Part shown: positions 26,828 through 36,301 of the stretch, one piece after another
Numbering within the stretch: the stretch's first letter is position 1
How the letters are laid out: each line of letters opens with the position of its first letter
From: Deltaproteobacteria bacterium
Lineage (GTDB): Bacteria > Desulfobacterota_B > Binatia > UBA9968
Assembly: GCA_005879255.1 (NCBI GenBank)
Contig: VBKY01000098.1
Location: forward strand, 9,176-73,175
Reading direction: 5' to 3'
Length of the DNA stretch: 64,000 nt
Program-made: the position numbers and the translations under genes
The notes under the pieces: model-generated
What the model was told of the DNA's origin: nothing
Seen by the model: the letters and a program-made list of their open reading frames with translations, nothing else
Databases searched by the model: none

Positions 26828-28582
26828 GTGAATAACTACATCCGCCTGCTGACGTATCTTAAGCCGTATATCTGGCCGTACTTTACTTTAGCCATGATCT
26901 GTATGATTGGCTTTGGCGCAAGCGACGGCGCGATTCCCTTCTTGGTGCAGCGCGTCATAGATGACGTTTTTACTCGGAAAGACGAAACTGCGCTAACTTA
27001 TTTGCCATTTTTGATCATCGCGATTTTTGCTTTTCGCGGCTTGATGAACTTTGGCCAAAGCTATCTAAACGACTACGTCGGGTTGCACATTATCAACGAT
27101 GTGCGGAACGCCTTGAACCGCCATTTTCAGTCGCTTTCTCTTTCTTTTTTTCATCGACACCCGACTGGAGCGCTCATTTCCCGCGTCAACAGTGACGTTG
27201 GTTTGGTGCGATACGCGATTACGGACGCCCTGGCGTCATTTATGAAGGATTCAGTTTCACTGCTTGTTTTGGTCGTGGTGGCATTTTTAAAAGATTGGGT
27301 TCTGGCGTCCATCGCTTTTATTGTCTTTCCCGCTTCCGTGTTGCCGGTGATCCGACTGAGTAGAAAAATTAAACGTTTCACCCGGCGCGGCCAAGTCAGT
27401 ACGGGAACGCTCACCGAGATACTCCAGGAGAGCATTCAAGGCAATCGCATTGTCAAGGCGTTCGGCATGGAGAGCTACGAAGACCAGAGATTTAGACAAG
27501 AGAATTGGCGGCTCTTCAAGCAATCGCTTCGTGCCAGCCGGACCAAGGCAGTGGTCGCGCCGTCGATGGAACTGCTTGCTTCTGTCGCCATCGGCGGGGT
27601 CGTTTGGTACGGCGGTTGGAGCGTCATTGGCGGCGGGCGTACTCAAGGAGAGTTCATGGCCTTCATGGCCGCTATGTTCCTTATGTACGGGCCTTTCAAG
27701 GGGCTCACTCGAACCTACACCACGGTACATCAGGGTTTGGTGGGGGCGGAGAGAGTGTTCGAAATTATGGATGAAACGCCGCAGATTCAAGATAAGTTGG
27801 ACGCCAAGGATGCCAAGCCCTTTTCGCAGAAGATCGAATTTTATGACGTCAGCTTTGCTTACGCCGACGCACCGGTGCTGAAAAACATCGATCTCACCAT
27901 CGCAGCGGGACAGATGGTCGCATTGGTCGGCATGAGTGGGGTCGGCAAGAGCACCCTAGTGGATCTTATCCCGAGATTTTATGACGTGAAATCGGGACGA
28001 ATCACCATCGACGGCGTCGACATACGCAATTTGACTGTGCGTTCTCTGCGCGCGCAAATTGGCATCGTGAGCCAGCATACGTTCCTCTTTAACGATTCGG
28101 TGAAAAATAATATCGCCTATGGTGATCCGCATCGGAGCGTGAATGATGTTATCGCTGCGGCGAAGGCGGCCAACGCTCACGAATTCATCTGCGCATTACC
28201 AAAGGGTTACGATTCTGTCATAGGCGAATTGGGAATGCAGCTATCGGGCGGACAGCGCCAGCGTCTAGCCATTGCCCGCGCGCTCCTCAAGAATGCACCG
28301 ATACTGATCCTTGATGAAGCGACCTCATCGTTGGACACAGAATCGGAACGGTCGGTCCAAGAGGCGCTGGAAAATCTCATGACCACTCGAACCACCATAG
28401 TTATTGCCCACCGATTGTCGACCATCCGCAAGGCGGACCGTATTGCGGTAATGGTCGACGGCGCGATTGCCGAACAAGGCACCCATGAAGAGCTGCTCGC
28501 AAAAGACGGCGAGTACAGCCGCTTGTATGCACTGCAAATGCTAGAACAGATTGAATCTGAAACGGCGGAGGTGTTGCATTAG
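26828..28582 (+). CDS. msbA: Lipid A export ABC transporter MsbA
   Basis: 584 residues from GTG 26828, a fused membrane-ATPase half transporter. Six membrane helices lie in about residues 15-310. Walker A is GMSGVGKSTLV near 374, signature is LSGGQRQRLAIARALL near 478, and Walker B is ILILDEATSSLD near 500. It flips core-lipid A across the inner membrane, in keeping with its place between lpxB and waaA. It overlaps nothing real; the next gene starts 13 bp downstream. Confidence 0.94.
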   Translation: MNNYIRLLTYLKPYIWPYFTLAMICMIGFGASDGAIPFLVQRVIDDVFTRKDETALTYLPFLIIAIFAFRGLMNFGQSYLNDYVGLHIINDVRNALNRHFQSLSLSFFHRHPTGALISRVNSDVGLVRYAITDALASFMKDSVSLLVLVVVAFLKDWVLASIAFIVFPASVLPVIRLSRKIKRFTRRGQVSTGTLTEILQESIQGNRIVKAFGMESYEDQRFRQENWRLFKQSLRASRTKAVVAPSMELLASVAIGGVVWYGGWSVIGGGRTQGEFMAFMAAMFLMYGPFKGLTRTYTTVHQGLVGAERVFEIMDETPQIQDKLDAKDAKPFSQKIEFYDVSFAYADAPVLKNIDLTIAAGQMVALVGMSGVGKSTLVDLIPRFYDVKSGRITIDGVDIRNLTVRSLRAQIGIVSQHTFLFNDSVKNNIAYGDPHRSVNDVIAAAKAANAHEFICALPKGYDSVIGELGMQLSGGQRQRLAIARALLKNAPILILDEATSSLDTESERSVQEALENLMTTRTTIVIAHRLSTIRKADRIAVMVDGAIAEQGTHEELLAKDGEYSRLYALQMLEQIESETAEVLH

Positions 28583-28595
28583 TCTCCGGGGCGTC

Positions 28596-29864
28596 ATGTG
28601 GTATTTTCTCTATAATCTTGTTCTGACCGTCGCCTTTGCCCTGGGTTTGCCCTTCACGCCGTTTATTTTTCTACTTGGACCTCGGTACCGAGACGGTTAC
28701 ACCCAACGTTTGGGCTTTTATCCGAAAGATATTTTTTCTTCGCTAGCTGGCGACCGTCCGGTTTGGATACACGCCGCTTCGGTGGGCGAAGTGCGATCCG
28801 CCGAGCCGCTCGTGCGCGAGCTTAAAGCGCACGCGCCGGAACGAAAGATTCTCATTTCAACTTTTACTTCAACCGGGCATCGCGTCGCGCAACGAGTCGG
28901 CGGTGTCGACGCAGTGATTTTCCTGCCCTTGGACTTGCTCTGGGTCGTGCGGCGCGCGCTGACCAGCTTTCATCCAGCGGTGTTGATGATTATCGAGACG
29001 GAAATTTGGCCCAATCTCCTGCGCGAGGCATTTCGCCGCGGCGTGCCTACGTTACTTCTAAGCGGCCGGCTATCCGCGAAAGCCTTTTCGCGGTATTCGT
29101 TTTGTCGCCCTTTCTTTCGCCTTGTGCTCGACTGTTTCACGGTTCTTGGAATGCAATCGGCGGCGGACGCGGCACGCATTCGCGTACTTGGCGCCAATAA
29201 AACAAAAGTATCCGTGGTCGGCAGTTTGAAGTTTGCATTCCAGAAAACCTTGGAACGACGGGAAAGCCCCGCCTCGGCCGGATGCCAAGGCAAGCTCTTG
29301 CTGGTGGCCGGCAGTTCTCACCGAGGCGAAGAGGAAATCTTGCTCAAAGCATTCACGTTAGCTCGGTCATGGTTTCCGCAGCTCTCGATGATCTTGGCGC
29401 CGCGTCACCCGGAGCGCTTTGCCGAGGTCGAAAAGCTGTTGATCGATAGTCCGTTCGATTTTCAGCGGAAGAGCCAAGTGAATGGCGGGCAGTTTTTTGA
29501 CAAGGATGTTTTGCTGCTCGACACAGTCGGCGAGCTTACGGAGTTTTTTGCCGCCGCTGACGTTGCTTTCGTCGGTGGTAGTCTGGTGGATGCCGGCGGG
29601 CACAATGTCCTCGAACCTGCGCGCTATCATAAACCAATCCTATTCGGCCCCAACATGAGCAACTTCGAGAATATTGCCGAGCAAATGAAACAGAAAGGCG
29701 CTGCCATCGAGGTTGGCGGCGCCGACGATTTGGCGCAGGCGCTGGTCAATCTCTTGGCCGATTCAGAAAAACGTCGCCGCATGGGCGAAATGGCATTTCA
29801 GATCGCCGGCGCTAATAATCAGGCCTTGACCCAAAATTTATTATTAGCCGAGCGTTATTTGTGA
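28596..29864 (+). CDS. waaA: Kdo transferase WaaA (KdtA)
   Basis: 422 residues from ATG 28596. An N-terminal membrane anchor (YFLYNLVLTVAFALGLPF) is followed by HAASVGEVRSAEPLVREL near 60, containing the catalytic Glu, and a GT-B C-terminal domain with FVGGSLVDAGGHNVLEPA near 330. It attaches Kdo to lipid IVA. Kdo synthesis genes (kdsA, kdsB) are not in the window. Confidence 0.95.
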   Translation: MWYFLYNLVLTVAFALGLPFTPFIFLLGPRYRDGYTQRLGFYPKDIFSSLAGDRPVWIHAASVGEVRSAEPLVRELKAHAPERKILISTFTSTGHRVAQRVGGVDAVIFLPLDLLWVVRRALTSFHPAVLMIIETEIWPNLLREAFRRGVPTLLLSGRLSAKAFSRYSFCRPFFRLVLDCFTVLGMQSAADAARIRVLGANKTKVSVVGSLKFAFQKTLERRESPASAGCQGKLLLVAGSSHRGEEEILLKAFTLARSWFPQLSMILAPRHPERFAEVEKLLIDSPFDFQRKSQVNGGQFFDKDVLLLDTVGELTEFFAAADVAFVGGSLVDAGGHNVLEPARYHKPILFGPNMSNFENIAEQMKQKGAAIEVGGADDLAQALVNLLADSEKRRRMGEMAFQIAGANNQALTQNLLLAERYL

Positions 29865-29920
29865 GGGAAAAGATTTTTCGTTGCCAGCGGTCAAGCATTT
29901 AACACGTGTGATATCCGGCT

Positions 29921-31006
29921 ATGACATTGGTGTCGGCACGCAAGGTGTGGGAGCGGCAGGGGCTAGGCGGAAAACTCTTGTGGGTGTCGCTGCTGCCGGC
30001 TTCGTTTCTTTACAGCATGGTCATGCAAATGCGCAATGCGCTCTATACTCACGGCTGGATCAAATCGCGTGGTTTGCGCCGCCCGGTGGTGAGTGTGGGC
30101 AATCTGACAGTCGGGGGAACCGGCAAAACGCCTACTTGTCTGTGGCTAGCGAAAGAATTGGCGGGCCGCGGCTTGCGCGTGGGAATTTTGAGCCGCGGCT
30201 ATCGCCGAAAAGAGGCGGCGCCATTGGTGTTACAACCGAACGGCGAGGGCGTCACAGTCGTAGAAGACAATGACATCATCAAGGCCGGCGACGAGCCGGT
30301 GATGATGGCTCGTTTATACGGCCAAACTGTCGGCATCTGTAAGGACCGGTTCGACGCCGCGAGCGAGATGCTGCGAAAGGCGAACGTCGATGTTTTTATC
30401 CTGGACGATGGTTTTCAGCATCGGCGGGTGAAAAGGGACGTCGATGTGTTACTTTTGGGTGCTGACGCGTCGGGTTGGGTGCTTCCGGCGGGCCCCTTTC
30501 GTGAGCCTCGGAGGAATTTCCGCCGTGCCGATTTCTTGCTCTCTACGGCAGGGAACGGAGCGTGGAATTCGGTCATGGCGCGCGGCCGGGCAAACGCTTC
30601 TTTTGAGGCCGCGCTCCGCCCGGTCGCCTTGATCGGTGTGGGCGCTCGCGGCTGCAAGGAGTTTCCACTGACCCTGCTGTATCGCAGCAAGATCTTAACC
30701 GTGACCGGTGTCGCCGATCCCCGAGGGCTGTATCGGCTGATCCATGAGTGGGAAGGTGAGATTGTCGAGACTCTGGAATTTTCCGACCACCATTGTTATA
30801 CAGCCCGTGACTGGCAACAGATCAATCGCATGGGGCGGCTGGTGGATTTGATCATCACCACCGAGAAGGATATCCTCAAATTGACACGCTTCCCATTCGC
30901 GAAGGACAAACTATTGGCGCTGCGCGTGGCTATGACCGTGGAAAATGGCTCGGCTCTGGTCAGTGCCATAGTCGAAAAGATCGGACAAGCCCGCGACGGC
31001 GCTTGA
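29921..31006 (+). CDS. lpxK: Tetraacyldisaccharide 4'-kinase LpxK
   Basis: 361 residues. VVSVGNLTVGGTGKTPTCLW near 56 is the LpxK P-loop, followed by GILSRGYRRK, DDGFQHRRVKRDVDVLLL near 150 and TTEKDILKLTRFP near 310. It phosphorylates the 4' position of lipid A. It ends the contiguous lipid A block; the epimerase begins about 100 bp later. Confidence 0.95.
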   Translation: MTLVSARKVWERQGLGGKLLWVSLLPASFLYSMVMQMRNALYTHGWIKSRGLRRPVVSVGNLTVGGTGKTPTCLWLAKELAGRGLRVGILSRGYRRKEAAPLVLQPNGEGVTVVEDNDIIKAGDEPVMMARLYGQTVGICKDRFDAASEMLRKANVDVFILDDGFQHRRVKRDVDVLLLGADASGWVLPAGPFREPRRNFRRADFLLSTAGNGAWNSVMARGRANASFEAALRPVALIGVGARGCKEFPLTLLYRSKILTVTGVADPRGLYRLIHEWEGEIVETLEFSDHHCYTARDWQQINRMGRLVDLIITTEKDILKLTRFPFAKDKLLALRVAMTVENGSALVSAIVEKIGQARDGA

Positions 31007-31110
31007 TAGCGCAGCGGCGCAATTGGTATTTTGTTTGCCACGATCGAGCGGCCTTTGAAGGATGAATATATCGAGTTTTCCGTAGTCGCGGATCTGCTGC
31101 AAAGGACGCG

Positions 31111-32100
31111 ATGGAGCATCGCCCAACCAAGCCAAATGGCGGGAAGCGACAAAAACCCGTGAAGTCATTCGTTACAGGGGTCGCCGGCTTTATCGGTTCA
31201 CATCTCGCGGAAAAGCTATTGGGCGCCGGGCACCATGTGGTTGGAATCGACAATTTTCTCGATAACTACCCGCGTCCCTTCAAAGAGAAAAACCTGTCCG
31301 GACTCGCCCTTCATCGCAACTTTACTTTCGTCGGCGACGACTTGTTACAATGCGATTCGAAGAGTTTGCTGCGCGACGTTACCTATGTGTTTCATCTCGC
31401 CGGTCAGCCGGGAGTGCGCTCCAGTTGGGGCAAAGAATTCGCCCGTTACACGGATAACAACATTAGGTCGACTCAGCTGTTGCTCGAAACGGCAAAAGAT
31501 TTGAGTCTCGCCAAGTTTGTCTATGCGTCGACTTCGTCGGTTTACGGCGATACCAGTGACCTACCGATGCGCGAGGAAGGCGGCACAAGTCCGATATCGC
31601 CGTATGGGGCGACCAAGCTGGCCGCCGAGCATTTGTGTCATCTCTATTGGAAGGCTTTCGGAGTGCCGACGGTTTCATTACGTTTTTTCACGGTGTACGG
31701 ACCACGCCAACGGCCCGACATGTTTTTTCATATTTTCATGCGCGCGCTGCTGCGCGGCGATGGGCTGCCGCTATACGACGACGGTGAGCAAACCCGTGAT
31801 TTCACATTTTGCTCGGACATTGTCGATGGCACTATAGCTGCAGCTTTCTACCCCGGACAAGGTGAAGTCTTCAACCTAGGCGGCGGCTCAGAAGTGAGCG
31901 TCTTGAATGCCATTGCCTTGGTGGAGAAAATCTCCGGGCGCAAGACGAAGCTCAAGCGGTTCGACCGTCAGAAAGGCGATGTGCGCCATACCAAAGCTCG
32001 TCTCGACCGGGCGAAAAGCAAGCTGGGTTATGCGCCGAAGGTCGGCTTGGAACAGGGATTGACCGAAGAGTGGAACTGGATTCGCGCGCTGCAGGATTGA
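31111..32100 (+). CDS. NAD-dependent sugar-nucleotide epimerase/dehydratase
   Basis: 329 residues, extended SDR. The GVAGFIGSH glycine motif follows an 18-residue polar N-terminus; the catalytic set is YASTSSVYGD near 135 and YGATK near 165; RFFTVYGPRQRPDM near 190 and GEQTRDFTFCSDIVD near 225 resemble UDP-glucuronate or UDP-glucose 4-epimerases. It probably supplies a nucleotide sugar for the glycosyltransferases downstream. The exact substrate cannot be read from sequence. Confidence 0.88.
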   Translation: MEHRPTKPNGGKRQKPVKSFVTGVAGFIGSHLAEKLLGAGHHVVGIDNFLDNYPRPFKEKNLSGLALHRNFTFVGDDLLQCDSKSLLRDVTYVFHLAGQPGVRSSWGKEFARYTDNNIRSTQLLLETAKDLSLAKFVYASTSSVYGDTSDLPMREEGGTSPISPYGATKLAAEHLCHLYWKAFGVPTVSLRFFTVYGPRQRPDMFFHIFMRALLRGDGLPLYDDGEQTRDFTFCSDIVDGTIAAAFYPGQGEVFNLGGGSEVSVLNAIALVEKISGRKTKLKRFDRQKGDVRHTKARLDRAKSKLGYAPKVGLEQGLTEEWNWIRALQD

Positions 32101-32181
32101 ATGAACGTTCGAGAAGATCCAGCTGATAGCCAGGACGTAACGCTACGGTCCCGCAGGATTGCGGAGACTTGGAGGTGATCG

Positions 32182-33042
32182 ATGAGCGAGTATATTGAAG
32201 AAGACGTCGGCAATATCATTTCACTCGAGCATGTCAACGTGCAGATTCCCGATCAGTCGGTGGCGACGCTTTTCTATGTTATGGGTTTGGGATTCACGCG
32301 CGATCCCTATTTGAACGTGGGCCTGAATAATATGTGGGTCAATGTCGGCGAACAGCAATTTCATCTTCCGACCCGAGAGCCACAGGTGATCGACGGCCAT
32401 GTCGGGCTGGTCGTACCCGACCTCGACGCGCTGATGGCGCGCTTAGAATCGATCGCGCCCGGTTTGCAAGAGAGCAAGTATTCTTTTGCACGCAATTCCG
32501 ACCATGTCGCGGTAACTTCTCCGTGGGGCAATCATTATCGATGTTACGCGAGCCAGCCGGACTTCGGCGATATGATTCTGGGCATGCCTTACGTGGAATT
32601 TTCTGTCGCATCCGGCGCTGTGGAAGGGATCTTGCGGTTCTATCAAGTCGCCTTCGGGGCCCCTGTGGCAGCGGAGACCGACCCGCGGGGGACCGTGGGC
32701 AGAGTCAAAATTGGGCGTGATCAGTGTTTGCTATTCCGCGAGACTGAAAAACCTATCGTGCCCTACGATGGGCACCATATTGCGGTCTACGTCGCAAATT
32801 TTTCCGCGCCCTATGCCTACCTGAAGAGCCGCGGATTGATTTCTGAAGAGGTGCGCAATCATCAGTTCCGCTTCAAGGAAATTGTCGATCCCAATGGCGG
32901 GCGCGCGAAATTCGTTTTGGAGCATGAGGTCAGAAGCTTACGGCACCCGATGTATCACCGCTATTTTGTCAATCGCGATCCGGCGCAGTCGCAGCGCGGC
33001 TATCGGCGTGGCTGGGATGCTTTTACGCCGTTTGCGCGCTAA
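32182..33042 (+). CDS. VOC (glyoxalase/dioxygenase superfamily) protein
   Basis: 286 residues after a strong GGAGGTGATC site. Two vicinal-oxygen-chelate repeats are visible: ISLEHVNVQIPDQSVATLFY at the N-terminus with GHVGLVVPD near 72, and MPYVEFSVASGAVEGILRFY near 137 with GHHIAVYVAN near 197. The histidines of the GH motifs and ENG-like DPNGGRAKFVLEHE near 238 could bind metal. Function unknown; its place between sugar genes may be accidental. Confidence 0.85.
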   Translation: MSEYIEEDVGNIISLEHVNVQIPDQSVATLFYVMGLGFTRDPYLNVGLNNMWVNVGEQQFHLPTREPQVIDGHVGLVVPDLDALMARLESIAPGLQESKYSFARNSDHVAVTSPWGNHYRCYASQPDFGDMILGMPYVEFSVASGAVEGILRFYQVAFGAPVAAETDPRGTVGRVKIGRDQCLLFRETEKPIVPYDGHHIAVYVANFSAPYAYLKSRGLISEEVRNHQFRFKEIVDPNGGRAKFVLEHEVRSLRHPMYHRYFVNRDPAQSQRGYRRGWDAFTPFAR

Positions 33043-33145
33043 TCGGTTGGCGCCGCGCGTTCTGCTAATAGGAACGCATCAGGCGAAGAACGCCGGAGCA
33101 TGATCTGGCGCGCGCTTCGACCCGTAGGCCGAGGAGGAATCTAGA

Positions 33146-33313
33146 ATGGCCATCAGCAAGGATCTCTTGGATATTCTGGCGTGCCCGAAATGCAAAGGGG
33201 ACATTCATCTCAACCAGAATAATGATGGGCTGGTGTGCGAGGCTTGCCGGCTGATGTATCCGATTAAAGACGATATTCCCATCATGCTGATCGATGAGGC
33301 CATACGTTTATAG
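33146..33313 (+). CDS. Trm112-like zinc-ribbon protein (YcaR/UPF0434 type)
   Basis: A 55-residue peptide after GAGGAGG, with start ATG 33146 and stop TAG 33311-33313. It reads MAISKDLLDILACPKCKGD, then CEACRLMYPIKDDIPIML, the YcaR/Trm112 pattern with two CxxC pairs. In E. coli ycaR lies between lpxK and kdsB, so association with lipid A/Kdo genes is a known theme. The next gene starts 5 bp later. Its biochemical role in bacteria is not settled. Confidence 0.92.
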   Translation: MAISKDLLDILACPKCKGDIHLNQNNDGLVCEACRLMYPIKDDIPIMLIDEAIRL

Positions 33314-33318
33314 GTCCC

Positions 33319-34419
33319 ATGTCCGCGGTCAGCTGGGAAAATGTCCTCGTACTGCAAACAAGTTTCCTGGGTGATACGGTTTTGACGTTGCCCCTCATCG
33401 ATGAGCTCAAACGCCGGTTTCCGATAAAAAAATTGAGCCTGCTCTGTTTGCCTCTCAGCCGGGAACTTTTGCAAGACCACCCGGCCATCGATGAAATCAT
33501 CGTCGATGATAAAAAAAAGGCAGATCGCGGCATCGCTGGAGTGCGTCGTAAAGCCGCTGCTCTCAAAGCCAAAAAATTTACCCTCGCTATCACGCCCCAC
33601 AAATCCCTACGTAGCGCATTGCTGTTGTTTTTGGCAGGGATCCCGACTCGGATCGCTTTTCGCGAGAGTCGCGGCTGGTTTTTGTACCAAGCCCTGGCGC
33701 GGCGCGACCCGGCACGCCACGACGTCGAAAGGAACCTTTCGATTTTACAGGCGCTCGGGGTCAGCGTTGAAGAGTGCCAGCGCGCCATCGAATTTCCCGT
33801 GCCTGCGACGATTCAAGACGCCGTCGATCACAAGCTGCGCGCTCTCGGTATGACCGCCGGCAAATTGATCATCGGAATCAATCCCGGTTCGGTGTGGCCG
33901 ACCAAGCGCTGGTCATCGGCCGGTTTCGCCGAGCTCATACAAATGTTGCGGCAAAAGTTTGACTGCCAAGTTCTGCTCTTCGGTGGCTCGGACGACAATA
34001 CTGTGGTCGATGAGGTGCAGAATCGTTGCGGGCGGGCGGCAATTAATTTAGTGGGCCACATCGGTTTACGCGAGCTGGCCGCGGCGATAAGCCGTTGCGC
34101 GGTTTTTGTCACCAACGACAGCGGCCCGATGCACATTGCCGTGGCGCGAAAGGTACCCGTCGTGGCGGTGTTTTGCGCCACAACCCCGGCTCTCGGCTTT
34201 TATCCGTATAGCAACGACGCGATTGTCGTGGAAAAGAAACTTGCGTGCCGGCCGTGCGCATCCCATGGCGGACGCCGCTGTCCTTTGGGGACTGAGGACT
34301 GCATCCGGCAAGTTGGCGCCGAAACAGTGCTTTTGGCAGTTGAGAAGCTGCTGGACGTCGATCGTCATATTCTGCGCTCGCCGGCGGAATCCTTCCAACC
34401 GGAATTCGTCACGGTCTGA
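33319..34419 (+). CDS. waaF: LPS heptosyltransferase (WaaF-like, GT9)
   Basis: 366-residue GT-B enzyme of family GT9. VLVLQTSFLGDTVLTLPL at the N-terminus, IGINPGSVWPTKRWS near 190, and NDSGPMHIAVARKVPVVAVF near 268 form the heptosyltransferase signature. The CPLGTEDC cysteine pair near the C-terminus is typical of WaaF. It transfers ADP-heptose to the inner core. Confidence 0.9.
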   Translation: MSAVSWENVLVLQTSFLGDTVLTLPLIDELKRRFPIKKLSLLCLPLSRELLQDHPAIDEIIVDDKKKADRGIAGVRRKAAALKAKKFTLAITPHKSLRSALLLFLAGIPTRIAFRESRGWFLYQALARRDPARHDVERNLSILQALGVSVEECQRAIEFPVPATIQDAVDHKLRALGMTAGKLIIGINPGSVWPTKRWSSAGFAELIQMLRQKFDCQVLLFGGSDDNTVVDEVQNRCGRAAINLVGHIGLRELAAAISRCAVFVTNDSGPMHIAVARKVPVVAVFCATTPALGFYPYSNDAIVVEKKLACRPCASHGGRRCPLGTEDCIRQVGAETVLLAVEKLLDVDRHILRSPAESFQPEFVTV

Positions 34420-34479
34420 ATTATCCAAAGTTAACCGGGCGATGGACATTGATGATTGAGCGAGTGATAGATAACTGGG

Positions 34480-35256
34480 ATGTTGACCGAGAGTATGATC
34501 TGGGGTGCGGTGCCTGAAGGCTTCGCAAAGATTACTGATGGGCGCGGCAATCGCCTCATCGTTCGGCAGGGTCGCGAGGCTGCCATCGATTTTTCGATTT
34601 GCAGCGAGGATGATCGTGGTCATAAACAGGACTGCCATTATTACGGTCGTGGCGCGCTCAAAGCGGTAAAACTGCCGGATGGCGAGACCGCGCTGGTTCG
34701 GAACTACCGCCACGGCGGATTTCTCCGCGCCTTCACAGGATCGTGGTTTTTTACCTGGCCGCCGCGGCCCTTCCGCGAGCTTGCGATCACCGAAGAATTG
34801 CGCCGCCGAGGACTGCGCACGGTGGAGGTTTATGCGGCTTGTGTGAGCCGAGCGAGCGGGCCGTTTTACCGCGGCTGGCTCATCACCCGACAGTTGAGCA
34901 ACGCCGAAGACCTTTGGTCTGCTTTGCAAAGCGGCACGATCGAGCGCGTCGGCCTACGGACGGCGCTCCAAGCAGTAGCTGATAGCGTCAGCGCAATGCA
35001 TCGGGAAGGTGTTTATCACGGCGATCTCAATCTCAAGAATATTCTTTTGCGCTTAGAAAATGGCGCCGTGACGGGCTATATAATCGACTTCGACAAGGCC
35101 AAGCTTTATTTGGGTCAATTGCCTCCGGCTCTGATAAAGAATAATCTCGACCGCTTGGTGCGTTCCTTGCGGAAGCTCGATCCCGAGCAGAAGTATTTTT
35201 CGGCGGCGGCTTGGAATGACTTTGTCAATTTATATCATGGGGCCCCGCACGCCTAG
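34480..35256 (+). CDS. LPS core sugar kinase (KdkA/InaA family) 1
   Basis: 258 residues of the protein-kinase-like LPS kinase family. YYGRGALKAVKLPDG is the nucleotide-binding region, YHGDLNLKNILL near 180 the catalytic loop, and YIIDFDKAKLYLG near 198 the metal-binding DFD. FRELAITEELRRRGLRTVEVY resembles KdkA (Kdo kinase). The active set is complete. It overlaps the next heptosyltransferase gene by about 20 bp. Acceptor, Kdo or heptose, is not determined. Confidence 0.87.
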   Translation: MLTESMIWGAVPEGFAKITDGRGNRLIVRQGREAAIDFSICSEDDRGHKQDCHYYGRGALKAVKLPDGETALVRNYRHGGFLRAFTGSWFFTWPPRPFRELAITEELRRRGLRTVEVYAACVSRASGPFYRGWLITRQLSNAEDLWSALQSGTIERVGLRTALQAVADSVSAMHREGVYHGDLNLKNILLRLENGAVTGYIIDFDKAKLYLGQLPPALIKNNLDRLVRSLRKLDPEQKYFSAAAWNDFVNLYHGAPHA

Positions 35257-36301
35257 ATTTAATCCAAAAAAGATTCTGATAGTTCTGCACGGCTCCATCG
35301 GTGATGTTACCCGGGCGTTGCCCTTAGCCGATCTTCTGCGCAAAGGTTTTCCCGGGGTATATCTCGCTTGGTCGGTTGAACCTGCATCGCGCCCGTTGCT
35401 TGAAGGCTGTCCGGCAATCGATGAGATCATTCTCTTCGACCGGCGGCGCCCATGGCGAGCGTTCTGGCCTTTTCTTGCCAAGCTTCGCTCCCGAAAATTC
35501 GATCTCGTGCTCGATCTGCAGCGGCACCTAAAGAGCGGCGTCATTAGCCGCTGGAGCGGCGCGCCGCAGCGAATTGGATTTCATCGTGGCGATAGCAAGG
35601 AATTCAATTGGCTGTTTAATAATCTGCATATCGCGCGATACGGAGAGAGTATTTCTAAGTTGGACCATTATCTGAAATTCGCCGATTATCTCGGCATCGA
35701 TCGGTCGCCGATCGGGTGGAAATTTGCTTTAACCGCTGAGGAGAAAGCTTCCGTTGCGGAATATTTGGCACAGGTGGGCCGGCGATTCGCCGTGCTCTTT
35801 GTCGGAACTCGTTGGGAAAGTAAGCGGTGGTTCGCGGATCAGATTGCCGCATGTGCGCAATTGCTGCGCGCGGAACACCGGCTCGACGTGGTTTTGCTCG
35901 GCGGAAAAGAAGATCAGGCGATCGCGCGAGAGGTTATGGCAGGAGCGCACCCGGAGGTAGTCAATTTGGTGGGATGCACATCGCTTCGCGAGGCCATCGG
36001 CGTCATAGACAGGGCGACCGTCGCGATTGGTCCTGATACAGGATTGATGCATATTGCGGCCGCCGTTGGAACACCGATCATATCTCTTTGGGGTGCCACA
36101 GATCCACGGCGGACCGGTCCGTACGGATTCACCGAACTCATTATTCAGGGACAGGCGGCGTGTGTTCCGTGCCTTCGCAGGCATTGTTCCATCGGCCGAA
36201 TTTGCATGCGATCGATCACAAAGGAGCAGATTGCCGAAAAGCTTGCAGTGGCGCTCCGAAGCGCCCCAGCCGATGAGGCTTCTTATGGCGGGCCTGCTTG
36301 A
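35237..36301 (+). CDS. waaC: LPS heptosyltransferase (WaaC-like, GT9)
   Basis: 354 residues from ATG 35237. KILIVLHGSIGDVTRALPL at the start, WSVEPASRPLLEGCPAIDEI near 46, and IGPDTGLMHIAAAVGTPIIS near 265 define GT9. The GD(V/A)xxALP form resembles heptosyltransferase I. It starts inside the 3' end of kinase 1 and overlaps kinase 2, so all three are translationally linked. Confidence 0.87.
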   Translation: MGPRTPRFNPKKILIVLHGSIGDVTRALPLADLLRKGFPGVYLAWSVEPASRPLLEGCPAIDEIILFDRRRPWRAFWPFLAKLRSRKFDLVLDLQRHLKSGVISRWSGAPQRIGFHRGDSKEFNWLFNNLHIARYGESISKLDHYLKFADYLGIDRSPIGWKFALTAEEKASVAEYLAQVGRRFAVLFVGTRWESKRWFADQIAACAQLLRAEHRLDVVLLGGKEDQAIAREVMAGAHPEVVNLVGCTSLREAIGVIDRATVAIGPDTGLMHIAAAVGTPIISLWGATDPRRTGPYGFTELIIQGQAACVPCLRRHCSIGRICMRSITKEQIAEKLAVALRSAPADEASYGGPA

